A DNA stretch of 16,257 nucleotides, from positions 1 to 16,257 of the forward strand of contig DAQG01000011.1 of assembly GCA_002502785.1 (NCBI GenBank), in the 5' to 3' direction. Within the stretch, counting starts at the first letter, position 1. Every line of letters starts with the position of its first letter. A program made the position numbers and the translations under genes. The stretch is from Methanothrix harundinacea (GTDB lineage Archaea > Halobacteriota > Methanosarcinia > Methanotrichales > Methanotrichaceae). Shown one piece after another: positions 1 through 6,938 of this stretch. A model generated the notes under the pieces. The model saw only the letters and a program-made list of their open reading frames with translations, had not been told where the DNA came from and searched no databases.

Positions 1-2
1 AC

Positions 3-404
3 ATAAAACAGCGAGGAGCCTTCCATATGCTCTGTCTCCTTTCTTTCGTTACACAACCAAAGGATACAGGGCGTATCACAATTTTACATCACATTCGGCA
101 CGCTGCCATTGGGCGTGGTGTTATAGTATCCACAACAGTAATAAATGATGGTATGTTTCTCGATTTCAAAGGGAAGCTTCGTGTGTATGCTTATTCGCCC
201 CACAGTTCGGGTCCAGAGATATATCAATACTCAATGGATATTTCTCCAGGAGGATACCAATTTGAAGACACGAAGATCCGTGGATCCGAATCTGGGTCAT
301 CCAGCCTTATAGGAGATTGGACTGTTAAGGCCGTTTTATACGATGAAAATAATAATGATGTGGCAGAGTCGCCTAGTAAATCTTTTAGGGTGGACAATTG
401 TTGA
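3..404 (+). CDS. Unrecognised protein, possibly secreted or 5'-truncated
   Basis: I do not recognise this protein. The reading frame is open to the left edge of the window, so it may be the C-terminal end of a larger gene. An internal ATG at 27 is preceded by GAGGAG at 13-18, with ordinary spacing, and would give a 125-residue protein. The visible part looks rich in beta strands. It ends in a stretch resembling an Ig-like or macroglobulin-like strand pair (WTVKAVLYDENNN) followed by a final FRVDNC. There is no membrane segment or catalytic motif. Its position before a secreted repeat protein suggests an extracellular role, but that is only inference. The DNA is AT-rich like the downstream gene and unlike the housekeeping block. 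Confidence 0.5.
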   Translation: MKQRGAFHMLCLLSFVTQPKDTGRITILHHIRHAAIGRGVIVSTTVINDGMFLDFKGKLRVYAYSPHSSGPEIYQYSMDISPGGYQFEDTKIRGSESGSSSLIGDWTVKAVLYDENNNDVAESPSKSFRVDNC

Positions 405-415
405 ACGATTTTGAT

Positions 416-434
416 GTGGTGGGAACGACACCAC
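416..434 (+). terminator. Small hairpin after the first gene
   Basis: GTGGTG (416-421) and CACCAC (429-434) form a 6-bp inverted repeat with a 7-nt loop, 12 nt after the stop codon at 404. A pyrimidine-rich, AT-rich run follows. It could end the upstream transcript, but archaeal terminators often need only T-runs, so the assignment is weak. Confidence 0.25.
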
Positions 435-558
435 TCCACTCTTAACTTTATAGTTTGTTGTTTCATGTGGACAAAATTATGGAACAACTGGTTCAGCGGT
501 TTGGCCATAACATCTGCAGGAACCAAAAGTAAGATTTGGTATGTTGTCTGGAGGTTAA

Positions 559-3264
559 ATGATGTCTAGATCAACTATATTCTTAACCCTAATGTTAATA
601 ATATATCCATTTAACGCCTTAGCCAATCAGCCATCCGAAATAGAGTGGAGCAAAACTTTCGGGGGAGATGGAGCTGAAATAGGAAAGACCGTCCAGCAAA
701 CAAATGACGGGGGGTACATAATTGTAGGTTATACGGAATCATATGGCAATGGTTCACGTGGGTCTTGGATATTGGATTGTATTCCATGGATCGGATCTTC
801 CCCCGAATGTTATCATGTCTATAAGCGCGGCTCTACAGATATCTGGCTTATAAAGACAGATTCACAAGGATTTTTGGAGTGGGATAAGACTTTCGGCGGG
901 GCAGACCTTGATTACGGCAATTCTGTCCAAGAAACAAGTGATGGTGGGCATATTCTAACAGGAGAAACATGTTCGTATGGTGCAGGTAAGGGTGATGTCT
1001 GGTTGATTAAGACCGACTCACAAGGGAACCCAGTCTGGGATAAGACTTTCGGCGGGGCAGACCTTGATTATGGCAATTCTGTCCAAGAGACAAGTGATGG
1101 TGGGCATATTCTAACAGGCGAAACATGCTCGTATGGTGCTGGTGAGGGCGATGTCTGGTTGATTAAGACCGACTCACAAGGGAACCCAGTCTGGGATAAG
1201 ACTTTCGGCGGGTCAGACCTTGATTACGGCAATTCTGTCCAAGAAACTAGTGATAATGGATATATTATAACAGGGCAAACATGGTCGTATGGTGCCGGTG
1301 GGGGCGATGTCTGGTTGATTAAGACCGACACTCAGGGAAACCTGGAGTGGGATAAGACCTTCGGAGGATCGGGCACAGATGAGGGTAATTCAGTTCAAGA
1401 AATAGATGATGGGGGCTATATAATAACGGGACAAATGCGATTATGTGGTACTGATAAGGGAGATGTTTGGCTGATTAAGACCGACTCACAAGGAAACTTG
1501 GAGTGGGACAAAACCTTTGGAGGATCGGGCTTTGATATGGGCAACTCCATTCAGAAAACGCAAGATGGTGGATATATAATTGCATGTGTTAATGACGACA
1601 ACATCTGGTTGATAAAAACAAATTATGTTGGAGATAAAGAATGGGAAAAAATTATTAATATATCTGATTCTGGCAGTCGGGGTAACTTTGTTCAGGAAAC
1701 AAATGACTGCAGCTACATAGTAGTCGGCAATTCTTATGAGGATGAAGAACGTTATGATCTGCCGAATATTTGGTTGATAAAACTCAAAACACCAAACATC
1801 TTTCAAAAAGTAAGTATAACCATCGAAGTCCTGAACGACGGCCATGAAGTCGTCGAAGGTGATTGGCCCAAGGTTCTGGTCACCACAAGCGTCAAGGGCA
1901 CTCCCGTCACCCTCACCGCCTCCGGTGGCGACTTCACCGATACCGGGACCGATACCATAACCGGCGTCACCAACAACGCCAGCGCCTTCAGCACCCTCTG
2001 GAAGGCACCGCTGGCCGCAGGCGAGTACACCATCTCTGCCGAGGTCAGCAAACCCGGATATGAGAGCAGCACCGCGACAGTGAACGTCACCGTCCACCCC
2101 GACTACAGATTCATCGTCGAGCCTCGCTCCGCCCTCCAGGGCACAGAGACTGAGCTTCGAGTGACCGCGAACCTGCCAGCGCTGGAGGAGAGTGGCGAAG
2201 AGGCCGTGAAGATGGGCGATCCCGTCCACTGGTACATCACCACCCCCAGCGGCCAGGAGATCGAGGGCGAGAAGGACACCTTCCACGAAAGCAGGGCAGG
2301 CGGGCCGTCCAACGTCGCCACCTACGACTTCCCGGAGGCCGGGGAGTACGTGGTAAAAGTCGAGCTTTCCGAGAGTGGGCTTGAACGAGCATGGATAGTT
2401 AATGTATCCCCACTGATCCGAGAATACTCAGGACCTGAACTTTCTGGGAAAGAGTTGGCTGAGGCGAAGGCAGAAGAAATTTTGGGCTCGATTGATAGGG
2501 AGAATACTACTGGCGTTCAATTCTACGAACATCCAACTGCAGGGTCCAATGGTTACTGGGTGGTATTCCAAGAGGGTGGACATAACATCGGCGGAAAAAA
2601 CATTGCTGTGGTCATGGAAAGTATAACGGGAAATATCATCAAAGATGAGACGATTCTTTTGCCCGTATTCTATACGGTAGAAGTAAAGGAGGCGAATCCA
2701 AACGCGTTGATTGATGGAAATAAGTTGGAAACAGAAAGTCGAGAGATGATTAGTGATTCGGAAGCACTTCAACAAGCGTCTGGAGCTATAGATGTTGTAC
2801 TATCAATTTTGTCAAAAATGGCCACATCATTAATTGATGTTGGTGGTAGTGGACTTATTCGTTTAGGAGCAGGTATTGTTGTTGATACGGCGATAAATGA
2901 GGCTTTTGGCGTTCTCATGCAAAAGGTAGCTGACACCGATAGAGTCAACATGATCTCAAATATCTATCGTGGAGTTGGTTACCTAACATCCTATTGTGCA
3001 TACGATCTTAAAAGCCTTGATTCTTCAAATGTGACGTATCATTCTGCATATAATATACATAGCATTTATCATACGTCAAAAAATAATTTTGGGCGGGCCA
3101 TGCTCTGGAATTTGGAGCAAAACGATGATGTTTTAGCTGGTTTGCAGAGCTATTACGAATTAGAGAACGAATATGCAAATAACGACGCATTGATGTGGGG
3201 CTACGCCGCTAAAGATATGACGACCTCACTTCAAACAATCGGAGCGATATCCGACATACAATAA
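559..3264 (+). CDS. Secreted repeat protein with Ig-like domains and PepSY-like C-terminal region
   Basis: This is a predicted exported protein of 901 residues with a hydrophobic signal peptide (about 1-22, likely cleaved after NALA). Residues about 28-400 hold WDKTFGG...GNSVQ.T.DGGYI..G...YG...DVWLIKTD units, typical of methanogen surface proteins and probably beta-propeller-like. Residues about 417-515 and 515-615 look like Ig-like domains. Residues about 620-710 resemble a PepSY-like domain (AEAKAEEIL, YWVVF, SITGNII). Residues about 735-790 are helical and hydrophobic, and the tail is unrecognised. GGAGG at 550-554 serves either ATG 559 or ATG 562; spacing favours 562. The Ig-like middle (about 1830-2350) is much more GC-rich than both flanks, which suggests domain shuffling. 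The function may be surface binding, but no ligand can be named. Confidence 0.85.
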   Translation: MMSRSTIFLTLMLIIYPFNALANQPSEIEWSKTFGGDGAEIGKTVQQTNDGGYIIVGYTESYGNGSRGSWILDCIPWIGSSPECYHVYKRGSTDIWLIKTDSQGFLEWDKTFGGADLDYGNSVQETSDGGHILTGETCSYGAGKGDVWLIKTDSQGNPVWDKTFGGADLDYGNSVQETSDGGHILTGETCSYGAGEGDVWLIKTDSQGNPVWDKTFGGSDLDYGNSVQETSDNGYIITGQTWSYGAGGGDVWLIKTDTQGNLEWDKTFGGSGTDEGNSVQEIDDGGYIITGQMRLCGTDKGDVWLIKTDSQGNLEWDKTFGGSGFDMGNSIQKTQDGGYIIACVNDDNIWLIKTNYVGDKEWEKIINISDSGSRGNFVQETNDCSYIVVGNSYEDEERYDLPNIWLIKLKTPNIFQKVSITIEVLNDGHEVVEGDWPKVLVTTSVKGTPVTLTASGGDFTDTGTDTITGVTNNASAFSTLWKAPLAAGEYTISAEVSKPGYESSTATVNVTVHPDYRFIVEPRSALQGTETELRVTANLPALEESGEEAVKMGDPVHWYITTPSGQEIEGEKDTFHESRAGGPSNVATYDFPEAGEYVVKVELSESGLERAWIVNVSPLIREYSGPELSGKELAEAKAEEILGSIDRENTTGVQFYEHPTAGSNGYWVVFQEGGHNIGGKNIAVVMESITGNIIKDETILLPVFYTVEVKEANPNALIDGNKLETESREMISDSEALQQASGAIDVVLSILSKMATSLIDVGGSGLIRLGAGIVVDTAINEAFGVLMQKVADTDRVNMISNIYRGVGYLTSYCAYDLKSLDSSNVTYHSAYNIHSIYHTSKNNFGRAMLWNLEQNDDVLAGLQSYYELENEYANNDALMWGYAAKDMTTSLQTIGAISDIQ
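881..1660 (+). repeat. 156-bp (52-codon) tandem repeat
   Basis: Equivalent GGGATAAGAC/GGGACAAAAC points occur at 881, 1037, 1193, 1349 and 1505, a constant 156-bp spacing. The units at 881 and 1037 are nearly identical in DNA, and the third begins nearly identical and then diverges. The later units keep the protein pattern with more silent change. The gradient suggests that the first units were copied recently. Confidence 0.9.
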
Positions 3265-3293
3265 ATCTCGATAGTCCAAACACCTCCAAGTGG

Positions 3294-3300
3294 ATATATA
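3294..3300 (+). promoter_or_regulatory. TATA box for the HicB-like gene
   Basis: ATATATA is centred 29 nt upstream of ATG 3326, and no Shine-Dalgarno sequence precedes that ATG. This fits an archaeal promoter with a leaderless transcript starting at or next to the ATG. It also argues against the upstream in-frame starts at 3290 and 3314. Confidence 0.45.
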
Positions 3301-3325
3301 CCAAAACCGGCCTATGTTAACCTCG

Positions 3326-3559
3326 ATGAGGTCCTTGAGCTATCGAGTCTTGCTCAAAAAAGAGCCGGAAGGATGCTATAGCGCCATCGTCCCCACCCTT
3401 CCCGGATGCGTAACCTTCGGGGAGACGATAGACGAGGCGATCGAGATGGCAAAGGAGGCTATCGAGGCCTACGTTGAATCTCTCGTGGCCCAGGGCGAAG
3501 AGGTCCCCACCGAGGAAGGGACTCTGGAATACACCCTGACGATTGAGGCTCATGCCTGA
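3326..3559 (+). CDS. HicB-like antitoxin-fold protein (orphan)
   Basis: This is a 77-residue protein of the HicB/UPF0150 family. It shows the family pattern of a first strand (YRVLLKKEPEG), CYSAIVPTLPGC, GETIDEAIEMAKEAIEAYVESL and a final strand. HicB proteins neutralise HicA mRNA interferases and often repress their own operon. This copy is short: it has the core fold but no added C-terminal DNA-binding helix. No HicA-like partner (small dsRBD-like protein with a catalytic His) is visible on either side, so it is an orphan or works with a toxin elsewhere. ATG 3326 is chosen because a TATA box lies 29 nt upstream and the family homology begins there; in-frame GTG 3290 and ATG 3314 would add a short extension. 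It is convergent with the CooC-like gene. Confidence 0.75.
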   Translation: MRSLSYRVLLKKEPEGCYSAIVPTLPGCVTFGETIDEAIEMAKEAIEAYVESLVAQGEEVPTEEGTLEYTLTIEAHA

Positions 3560-3588
3560 GCTGTCTGATTCATTTTTATAAGCCCAAA

Positions 3589-3606
3589 AAGGCGTTTCGC
3601 CGCCTT
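3589..3606. terminator. Hairpin between convergent genes
   Basis: AAGGCG (3589-3594) and CGCCTT (3601-3606) form a 6-bp stem with a 6-nt loop, preceded by a run of A and followed by TCCTG. It lies between the stop codons at 3559 and 3669 of two convergent genes, so it could act for either transcript. Confidence 0.3.
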
Positions 3607-3668
3607 CCTGACCTAAAATTTCCGACCGAAAAAGGATGTCGAAAAAAGATGAGAAACTCCGAGGCGGC

Positions 3669-4466
3669 CTAAGAGGCCTCCCCGCCCTTCTCCGCCGCCT
3701 CTTTCGCCATCGTACCGAATAGCTCCTCCAGCTTCACCTTGATCTCCTTTATCGCATCGACCCCAGGCCCGCCCACGTCCAGGGGCGACTTGCCCGCGAG
3801 ATCCGCGTCCATCAGGTTTCTGTCGAAGGGTATCATCCCCAGGACGGGGACGTTCATCTCCGCCAGCTTCTCCCTGATGATAGCCTGCTCCTCGGGGGCC
3901 TTGTTGATGACCGCCATCACCTTCTCGATCCCGAGGTCACTGGCGAGCTTCTTGATCCTCTCCAGGGTCTCGACGGACCGCAGGCCCGGCTCGACGACGG
4001 CGATCATGACGTCGACGCCCCTCGTCGTCCCGCGCCCCAGGTGCTCGATTCCCGCCTCCATGTCCAGGATCACCAGGTCCTTCTCCCGGAGGATGACGTG
4101 TCTGAGCAGCGCCCGAAGGAAGGCGGTCTCGGGGCACATGCAGCCGCTTCCGCCGGTGTCGATCGTCCCCATCACCGCGAGCTTGACGCCGTCGGGGCCG
4201 ACGCAGCCGCACTTCTCGATGACGTCGTCGACCTTCGGGTTGAGCTTGAACATCCCGAACTCGGCGCTCGCCCTCTCCTGGACCATCTCCTTGTAGTCGG
4301 TGATGGGCCGGGGGTTTTTGGCGACGCCTAGGGCCGAGGCCAGGTTCATGTCGGGGTCTGCGTCTATCGCTATCACGTTGTACCCGTCGCGGGCGAAGAG
4401 GCGGGCGAGGGTTCCTGCGAGGGTGGTCTTGCCGACGCCCCCTTTTCCAGAGATGGCAATCTTGAT
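3669..4466 (-). CDS. cooC: CooC-type ATPase, CO dehydrogenase/ACS nickel maturation factor
   Basis: This is a P-loop ATPase of the MinD/CooC family, 265 residues if read from ATC at 4466. Known CooC proteins bind nickel and ATP as dimers and help insert Ni into CO dehydrogenase or acetyl-CoA synthase, in the cytoplasm. The protein shows the deviant Walker A SGKGGVGKTT (residues 6-15), IDADPD (about 34-39), a CxC motif (Cys109 and Cys111 in SGCMCPETAF) close to the metal-binding CxC of CooC, and a DMEAGIEHLGRG Walker B region near 135. The only canonical start in this part of the frame (GTG 4376) would delete the P-loop. ATC 4466 sits where family members have the ATG of MKIAxSGKGG, with GGAGG 7 nt before it. 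The assigned start is therefore inference. Confidence 0.85.
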   Translation of the reverse strand: MKIAISGKGGVGKTTLAGTLARLFARDGYNVIAIDADPDMNLASALGVAKNPRPITDYKEMVQERASAEFGMFKLNPKVDDVIEKCGCVGPDGVKLAVMGTIDTGGSGCMCPETAFLRALLRHVILREKDLVILDMEAGIEHLGRGTTRGVDVMIAVVEPGLRSVETLERIKKLASDLGIEKVMAVINKAPEEQAIIREKLAEMNVPVLGMIPFDRNLMDADLAGKSPLDVGGPGVDAIKEIKVKLEELFGTMAKEAAEKGGEAS

Positions 4467-4473
4467 GGTAAAA

Positions 4474-4478
4474 CCTCC
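4474..4478 (-). promoter_or_regulatory. Shine-Dalgarno site that fixes the ATC start
   Basis: GGAGG on the minus strand ends 7 nt before ATC 4466. It is the only strong ribosome-binding site in the region. It points to the ATC, not to the distant in-frame GTG at 4376, as the initiation site of the CooC-type gene. Confidence 0.6.
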
Positions 4479-4502
4479 AGGACGTTGACTTTCAGTCTTC
4501 AG

Positions 4503-4510
4503 ATATATAT
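4503..4510 (-). promoter_or_regulatory. TATA box for the CooC-type gene
   Basis: ATATATAT is centred about 40 nt upstream of ATC 4466. A transcript starting about 25 nt downstream would begin near 4481 and carry a short leader that contains GGAGG. It sits back to back with the nrdJ promoter in the divergent intergenic region. Confidence 0.5.
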
Positions 4511-4523
4511 GGGAAGATCACAG

Positions 4524-4530
4524 TTTATAT
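4524..4530 (+). promoter_or_regulatory. TATA box for nrdJ
   Basis: TTTATAT is centred 25 nt upstream of ATG 4552 with no Shine-Dalgarno sequence at usual spacing, as expected for a leaderless archaeal mRNA. It supports 4552 as the true start despite the charged N-terminal extension. Confidence 0.55.
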
Positions 4531-4551
4531 CGCTTCTGGAGACTTTGACAG

Positions 4552-6390
4552 ATGGTCGGATCGAAGATGGGGGAGAATGGAGAGAAGGTGGATAGGGTGG
4601 AAGACCACGAGACTAAGAGGAGGGGCAACGTCGGAGATGGTGGACGAAGGTCTTTGGATGATCCCGGACTCAGCCTCGCCCTCGGTCCTCACGCCCCGGA
4701 GCTTCTTCGAAAGAGGTATTTGAGGCGGGACGAGCGGGGCAACGTCGCCGAGACCCCAGAGGAGATGTTCAGCCGGGTGGCCCGCTCCGTCGCCCGCGCC
4801 GAGGTGAGGTTTGGCTCCGACCGCGATGCTGCCGCATCGAAGTTCAGGGACGTCATGAGCCGGGGGCTCTTCCTTCCCAACTCCCCAACTCTGATGAACG
4901 CCGGCCTATCCCTGGGGCAGCTCTCGGCATGCTTTGTCCTGCCGGTGGAGGACTCCATGGATGGCATCTTCGGGGCCCTGAAGGAGATGGCCAAGATCCA
5001 TCAGAGCGGCGGCGGGACTGGCTTCTCCTTCTCGAGACTTCGGCCGAAGGGCGACCCCGTGCGGGCGACGGGAGGGGTTGCCAGCGGCCCGGTATCCTTC
5101 ATGGAGGTCTTCGACGCCGCCACCGAGGTGATAAAGCAGGGCGGCAAGAGGCGGGGGGCGAACATGGCGGTCCTGCAGGCCGACCACCCCGACATCCTCG
5201 AATTCGTCAATGCCAAAGAGAGGCCCGGCAGGCTTCAGAACTTCAACCTCTCGGTGGGGATCACCGACGATCTAATGAGAAGGGCCCGATCCGGAGAGGG
5301 GTTCAGCCTTGTTAACCCGAGGAGTGGCCTGGTCACCGAGACCATCGACGCTTTCGGCCTACTCCGAGAGATCGCCGCCAACGCCTGGAGGCGGGGCGAC
5401 CCCGGCGTCCTCTTTTTGGACAGGATAAACGAGAGCCACCCCCTGGCGGGAACGATCGAGGCGACAAACCCCTGCGGCGAGCAGCCGCTCCTCCCCTATG
5501 AGTCCTGCAACCTCGGCTCGCTGAACCTCTCAAAATTCGTCGAGAAGGGCGAAATCGAGTGGGATCGGCTGGAAGAGACGGCCCTTCTCGCGGTGCGGTT
5601 CCTCGACGACGTCATCGAGGTGAACCGCTTCCCCCTCAGAAAGATCAGGGATGCAACCCTCAGGAGCCGGAAGATCGGCCTCGGGGTTATGGGGTTTGCC
5701 GAGATGCTGATCGAGCTTGGCATATCCTACAACTCAGGGGAGGCGATCCGGCTCGCCGAGGAGACGATGAGCTTCATCACGAAAACAGCTCGGGAGGCGT
5801 CCCGCCAGCTCGGCGAGGAGCGGGGTTCCTTCCCCCTCCTCGAAGAGAGCAGCCTCGGATACGGCAGCATGAGAAACGCCACGGTCACCACCATCGCGCC
5901 GACGGGGTCGATCAGCATCATCGCCGGGACGAGCCCCGGGATCGAGCCCCTATTCGGCCTATCCTTCTCCCGGGACCTCATCGGCGACGAGATGGTGGTG
6001 ACAAGCCCCCTCTTCGAGAGGATGGCGAAAGAGAGGGGCGTCGGCGATGGCGTGATGCGGGAGGTGGCGAGGAGAGGAACCCTGGCAGGCGTCAACGGCG
6101 CCCCCGACGACTTGAAAGACTTGTTCGTCACGGCGATGGAGGTCCCGCCCGCCCAGCACGTCCGAATCCAGGCGGCGTTCCAGAAGTTCACCGACAACGG
6201 CGTCTCCAAGACCGTGAACCTCCCCCCCGAGGCGACGGTCGATGACGTCCTTGGCATCTTCACCCTCGCCTTCGAGCTTGGCTGTAAAGGGATCACCGTC
6301 TACCGGTACGGCTCGCGGGACCAGCTCCTATATCTCGGAGCGGGGGGCGGTGACGAGAGCGGAGAGATCAAATGCAAGATCTGCGATTGA
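4552..6390 (+). CDS. nrdJ: Adenosylcobalamin-dependent (class II) ribonucleotide reductase
   Basis: This enzyme reduces ribonucleotides to deoxyribonucleotides using a B12-generated thiyl radical, in the cytoplasm. All core elements are visible in its 612 residues: LPNSPTLMNAG (109-118); redox Cys127 in QLSACFV; GGGTGFSFSRLRP (153-165); the active-site loop NPCGEQ, with Asn306, radical Cys308 and Glu310; redox Cys319 (11 residues after Cys308, as in characterised NrdJ); PTGS (450-453); and a C-terminal CKIC pair (608, 611) likely to shuttle electrons. The first 40 or so residues are a charged extension of no known function. The protein is at the short end for the family. The start is supported by a TATA box 25 nt upstream. 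ribC follows after 48 nt. A diverged piece of another nrdJ lies at 9398-9473. Confidence 0.93.
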   Translation: MVGSKMGENGEKVDRVEDHETKRRGNVGDGGRRSLDDPGLSLALGPHAPELLRKRYLRRDERGNVAETPEEMFSRVARSVARAEVRFGSDRDAAASKFRDVMSRGLFLPNSPTLMNAGLSLGQLSACFVLPVEDSMDGIFGALKEMAKIHQSGGGTGFSFSRLRPKGDPVRATGGVASGPVSFMEVFDAATEVIKQGGKRRGANMAVLQADHPDILEFVNAKERPGRLQNFNLSVGITDDLMRRARSGEGFSLVNPRSGLVTETIDAFGLLREIAANAWRRGDPGVLFLDRINESHPLAGTIEATNPCGEQPLLPYESCNLGSLNLSKFVEKGEIEWDRLEETALLAVRFLDDVIEVNRFPLRKIRDATLRSRKIGLGVMGFAEMLIELGISYNSGEAIRLAEETMSFITKTAREASRQLGEERGSFPLLEESSLGYGSMRNATVTTIAPTGSISIIAGTSPGIEPLFGLSFSRDLIGDEMVVTSPLFERMAKERGVGDGVMREVARRGTLAGVNGAPDDLKDLFVTAMEVPPAQHVRIQAAFQKFTDNGVSKTVNLPPEATVDDVLGIFTLAFELGCKGITVYRYGSRDQLLYLGAGGGDESGEIKCKICD

Positions 6391-6408
6391 GCCGCCGCCT
6401 CGATAAGC

Positions 6409-6414
6409 CTTAAA
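6409..6414 (+). promoter_or_regulatory. Possible TATA box for ribC
   Basis: CTTAAA is centred about 27 nt upstream of ATG 6439, at the position expected for leaderless transcription. ribC could instead be read through from nrdJ. The match to a TATA box is modest. Confidence 0.3.
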
Positions 6415-6438
6415 CGCGGAGAGGTCCAACAACTGGCC

Positions 6439-6900
6439 ATGAAGATCGGGATCGCCGACACAAACTTCGCCCGATACGACATGGCGAGGGCCGCCATCAA
6501 GGAGCTGAAGCGGGGCTGCTCCGCCGAGATCGTCCGCTATACCGTCCCCGGCGTAAAGGACCTGCCGGTCGCCTCCAAGATCCTGATTGAGGAGCGGGGC
6601 TGCGACCTGGTGATGGCCCTGGGGATGCCGGGGCCAAAGCCCATCGACAAGACCTGCGCCCACGAGGCCTCCACCGGACTCATAATGGCGCAGCTCTTGA
6701 CGAACACCCACATCATCGAGGTCTTCGTCCACGAGGACGAGGCCGAGTCCGAGAAGGAGCTCGCCTTCCTCGCCGAGCAGAGGACGCGCGAGCACGCGCA
6801 GAACGTCATCAAGCTACTCTACTACCCCGAGAGGCTCACCCGGGAGGCTGGGACCGGCCAGCGGGAGGGGTTTGAGGACGCGAGGCCGGTGGGGTATTAA
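6439..6900 (+). CDS. ribC: Archaeal riboflavin synthase (intact copy)
   Basis: Archaeal RibC converts two molecules of 6,7-dimethyl-8-ribityllumazine to riboflavin and the pyrimidine precursor. It is related to lumazine synthase, not to bacterial RibE. The 153-residue protein matches the family along its length: MKIGIADTNFARYDMA at the start, TVPGVKDLPVAS (about 35-46), MALGMPGPK, CAHEAS, THIIEVFVHEDEA, ELAFLAEQR, EHAQN, and PERLTREAGTGQREGFEDA at the end. The start agrees with the family N-terminus. It lies 48 nt after nrdJ, possibly co-transcribed or with its own promoter. Its final residues (RPVGY) differ from the third copy (GWVEY). Two decayed copies of its 3' part lie at 9469-9815 and 15756-16078. 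Confidence 0.93.
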   Translation: MKIGIADTNFARYDMARAAIKELKRGCSAEIVRYTVPGVKDLPVASKILIEERGCDLVMALGMPGPKPIDKTCAHEASTGLIMAQLLTNTHIIEVFVHEDEAESEKELAFLAEQRTREHAQNVIKLLYYPERLTREAGTGQREGFEDARPVGY

Positions 6901-6938
6901 ATAAAGATTAAAGATTAAAAATTTGGGAGAAAGGAACG

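Noticed and set aside
881..1660. Regular repeats considered as a CRISPR array
   Set aside because: The units are 156 bp, contiguous, in frame and coding; there are no short repeats separated by unique spacers. The same applies to the 324-339 bp repeats at 12467-15098.
3739..4296. 185-codon plus-strand frame opposite the CooC-type gene
   Set aside because: The minus strand carries clear P-loop and CxC motifs across the same region. The plus-strand product is low-complexity and looks like a shadow.
5559..6245. 228-codon alternative frame inside nrdJ
   Set aside because: It is very rich in Arg, Pro and Gly, typical of an out-of-frame reading of GC-rich coding DNA, and overlaps conserved reductase motifs in the true frame.
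6439..6900. tRNA-like attachment site at the end of ribC
   Set aside because: No cloverleaf or tRNA arm was seen at the ribC 3' end, and the sequences directly after the three copies do not share a common core beyond ribC coding sequence.
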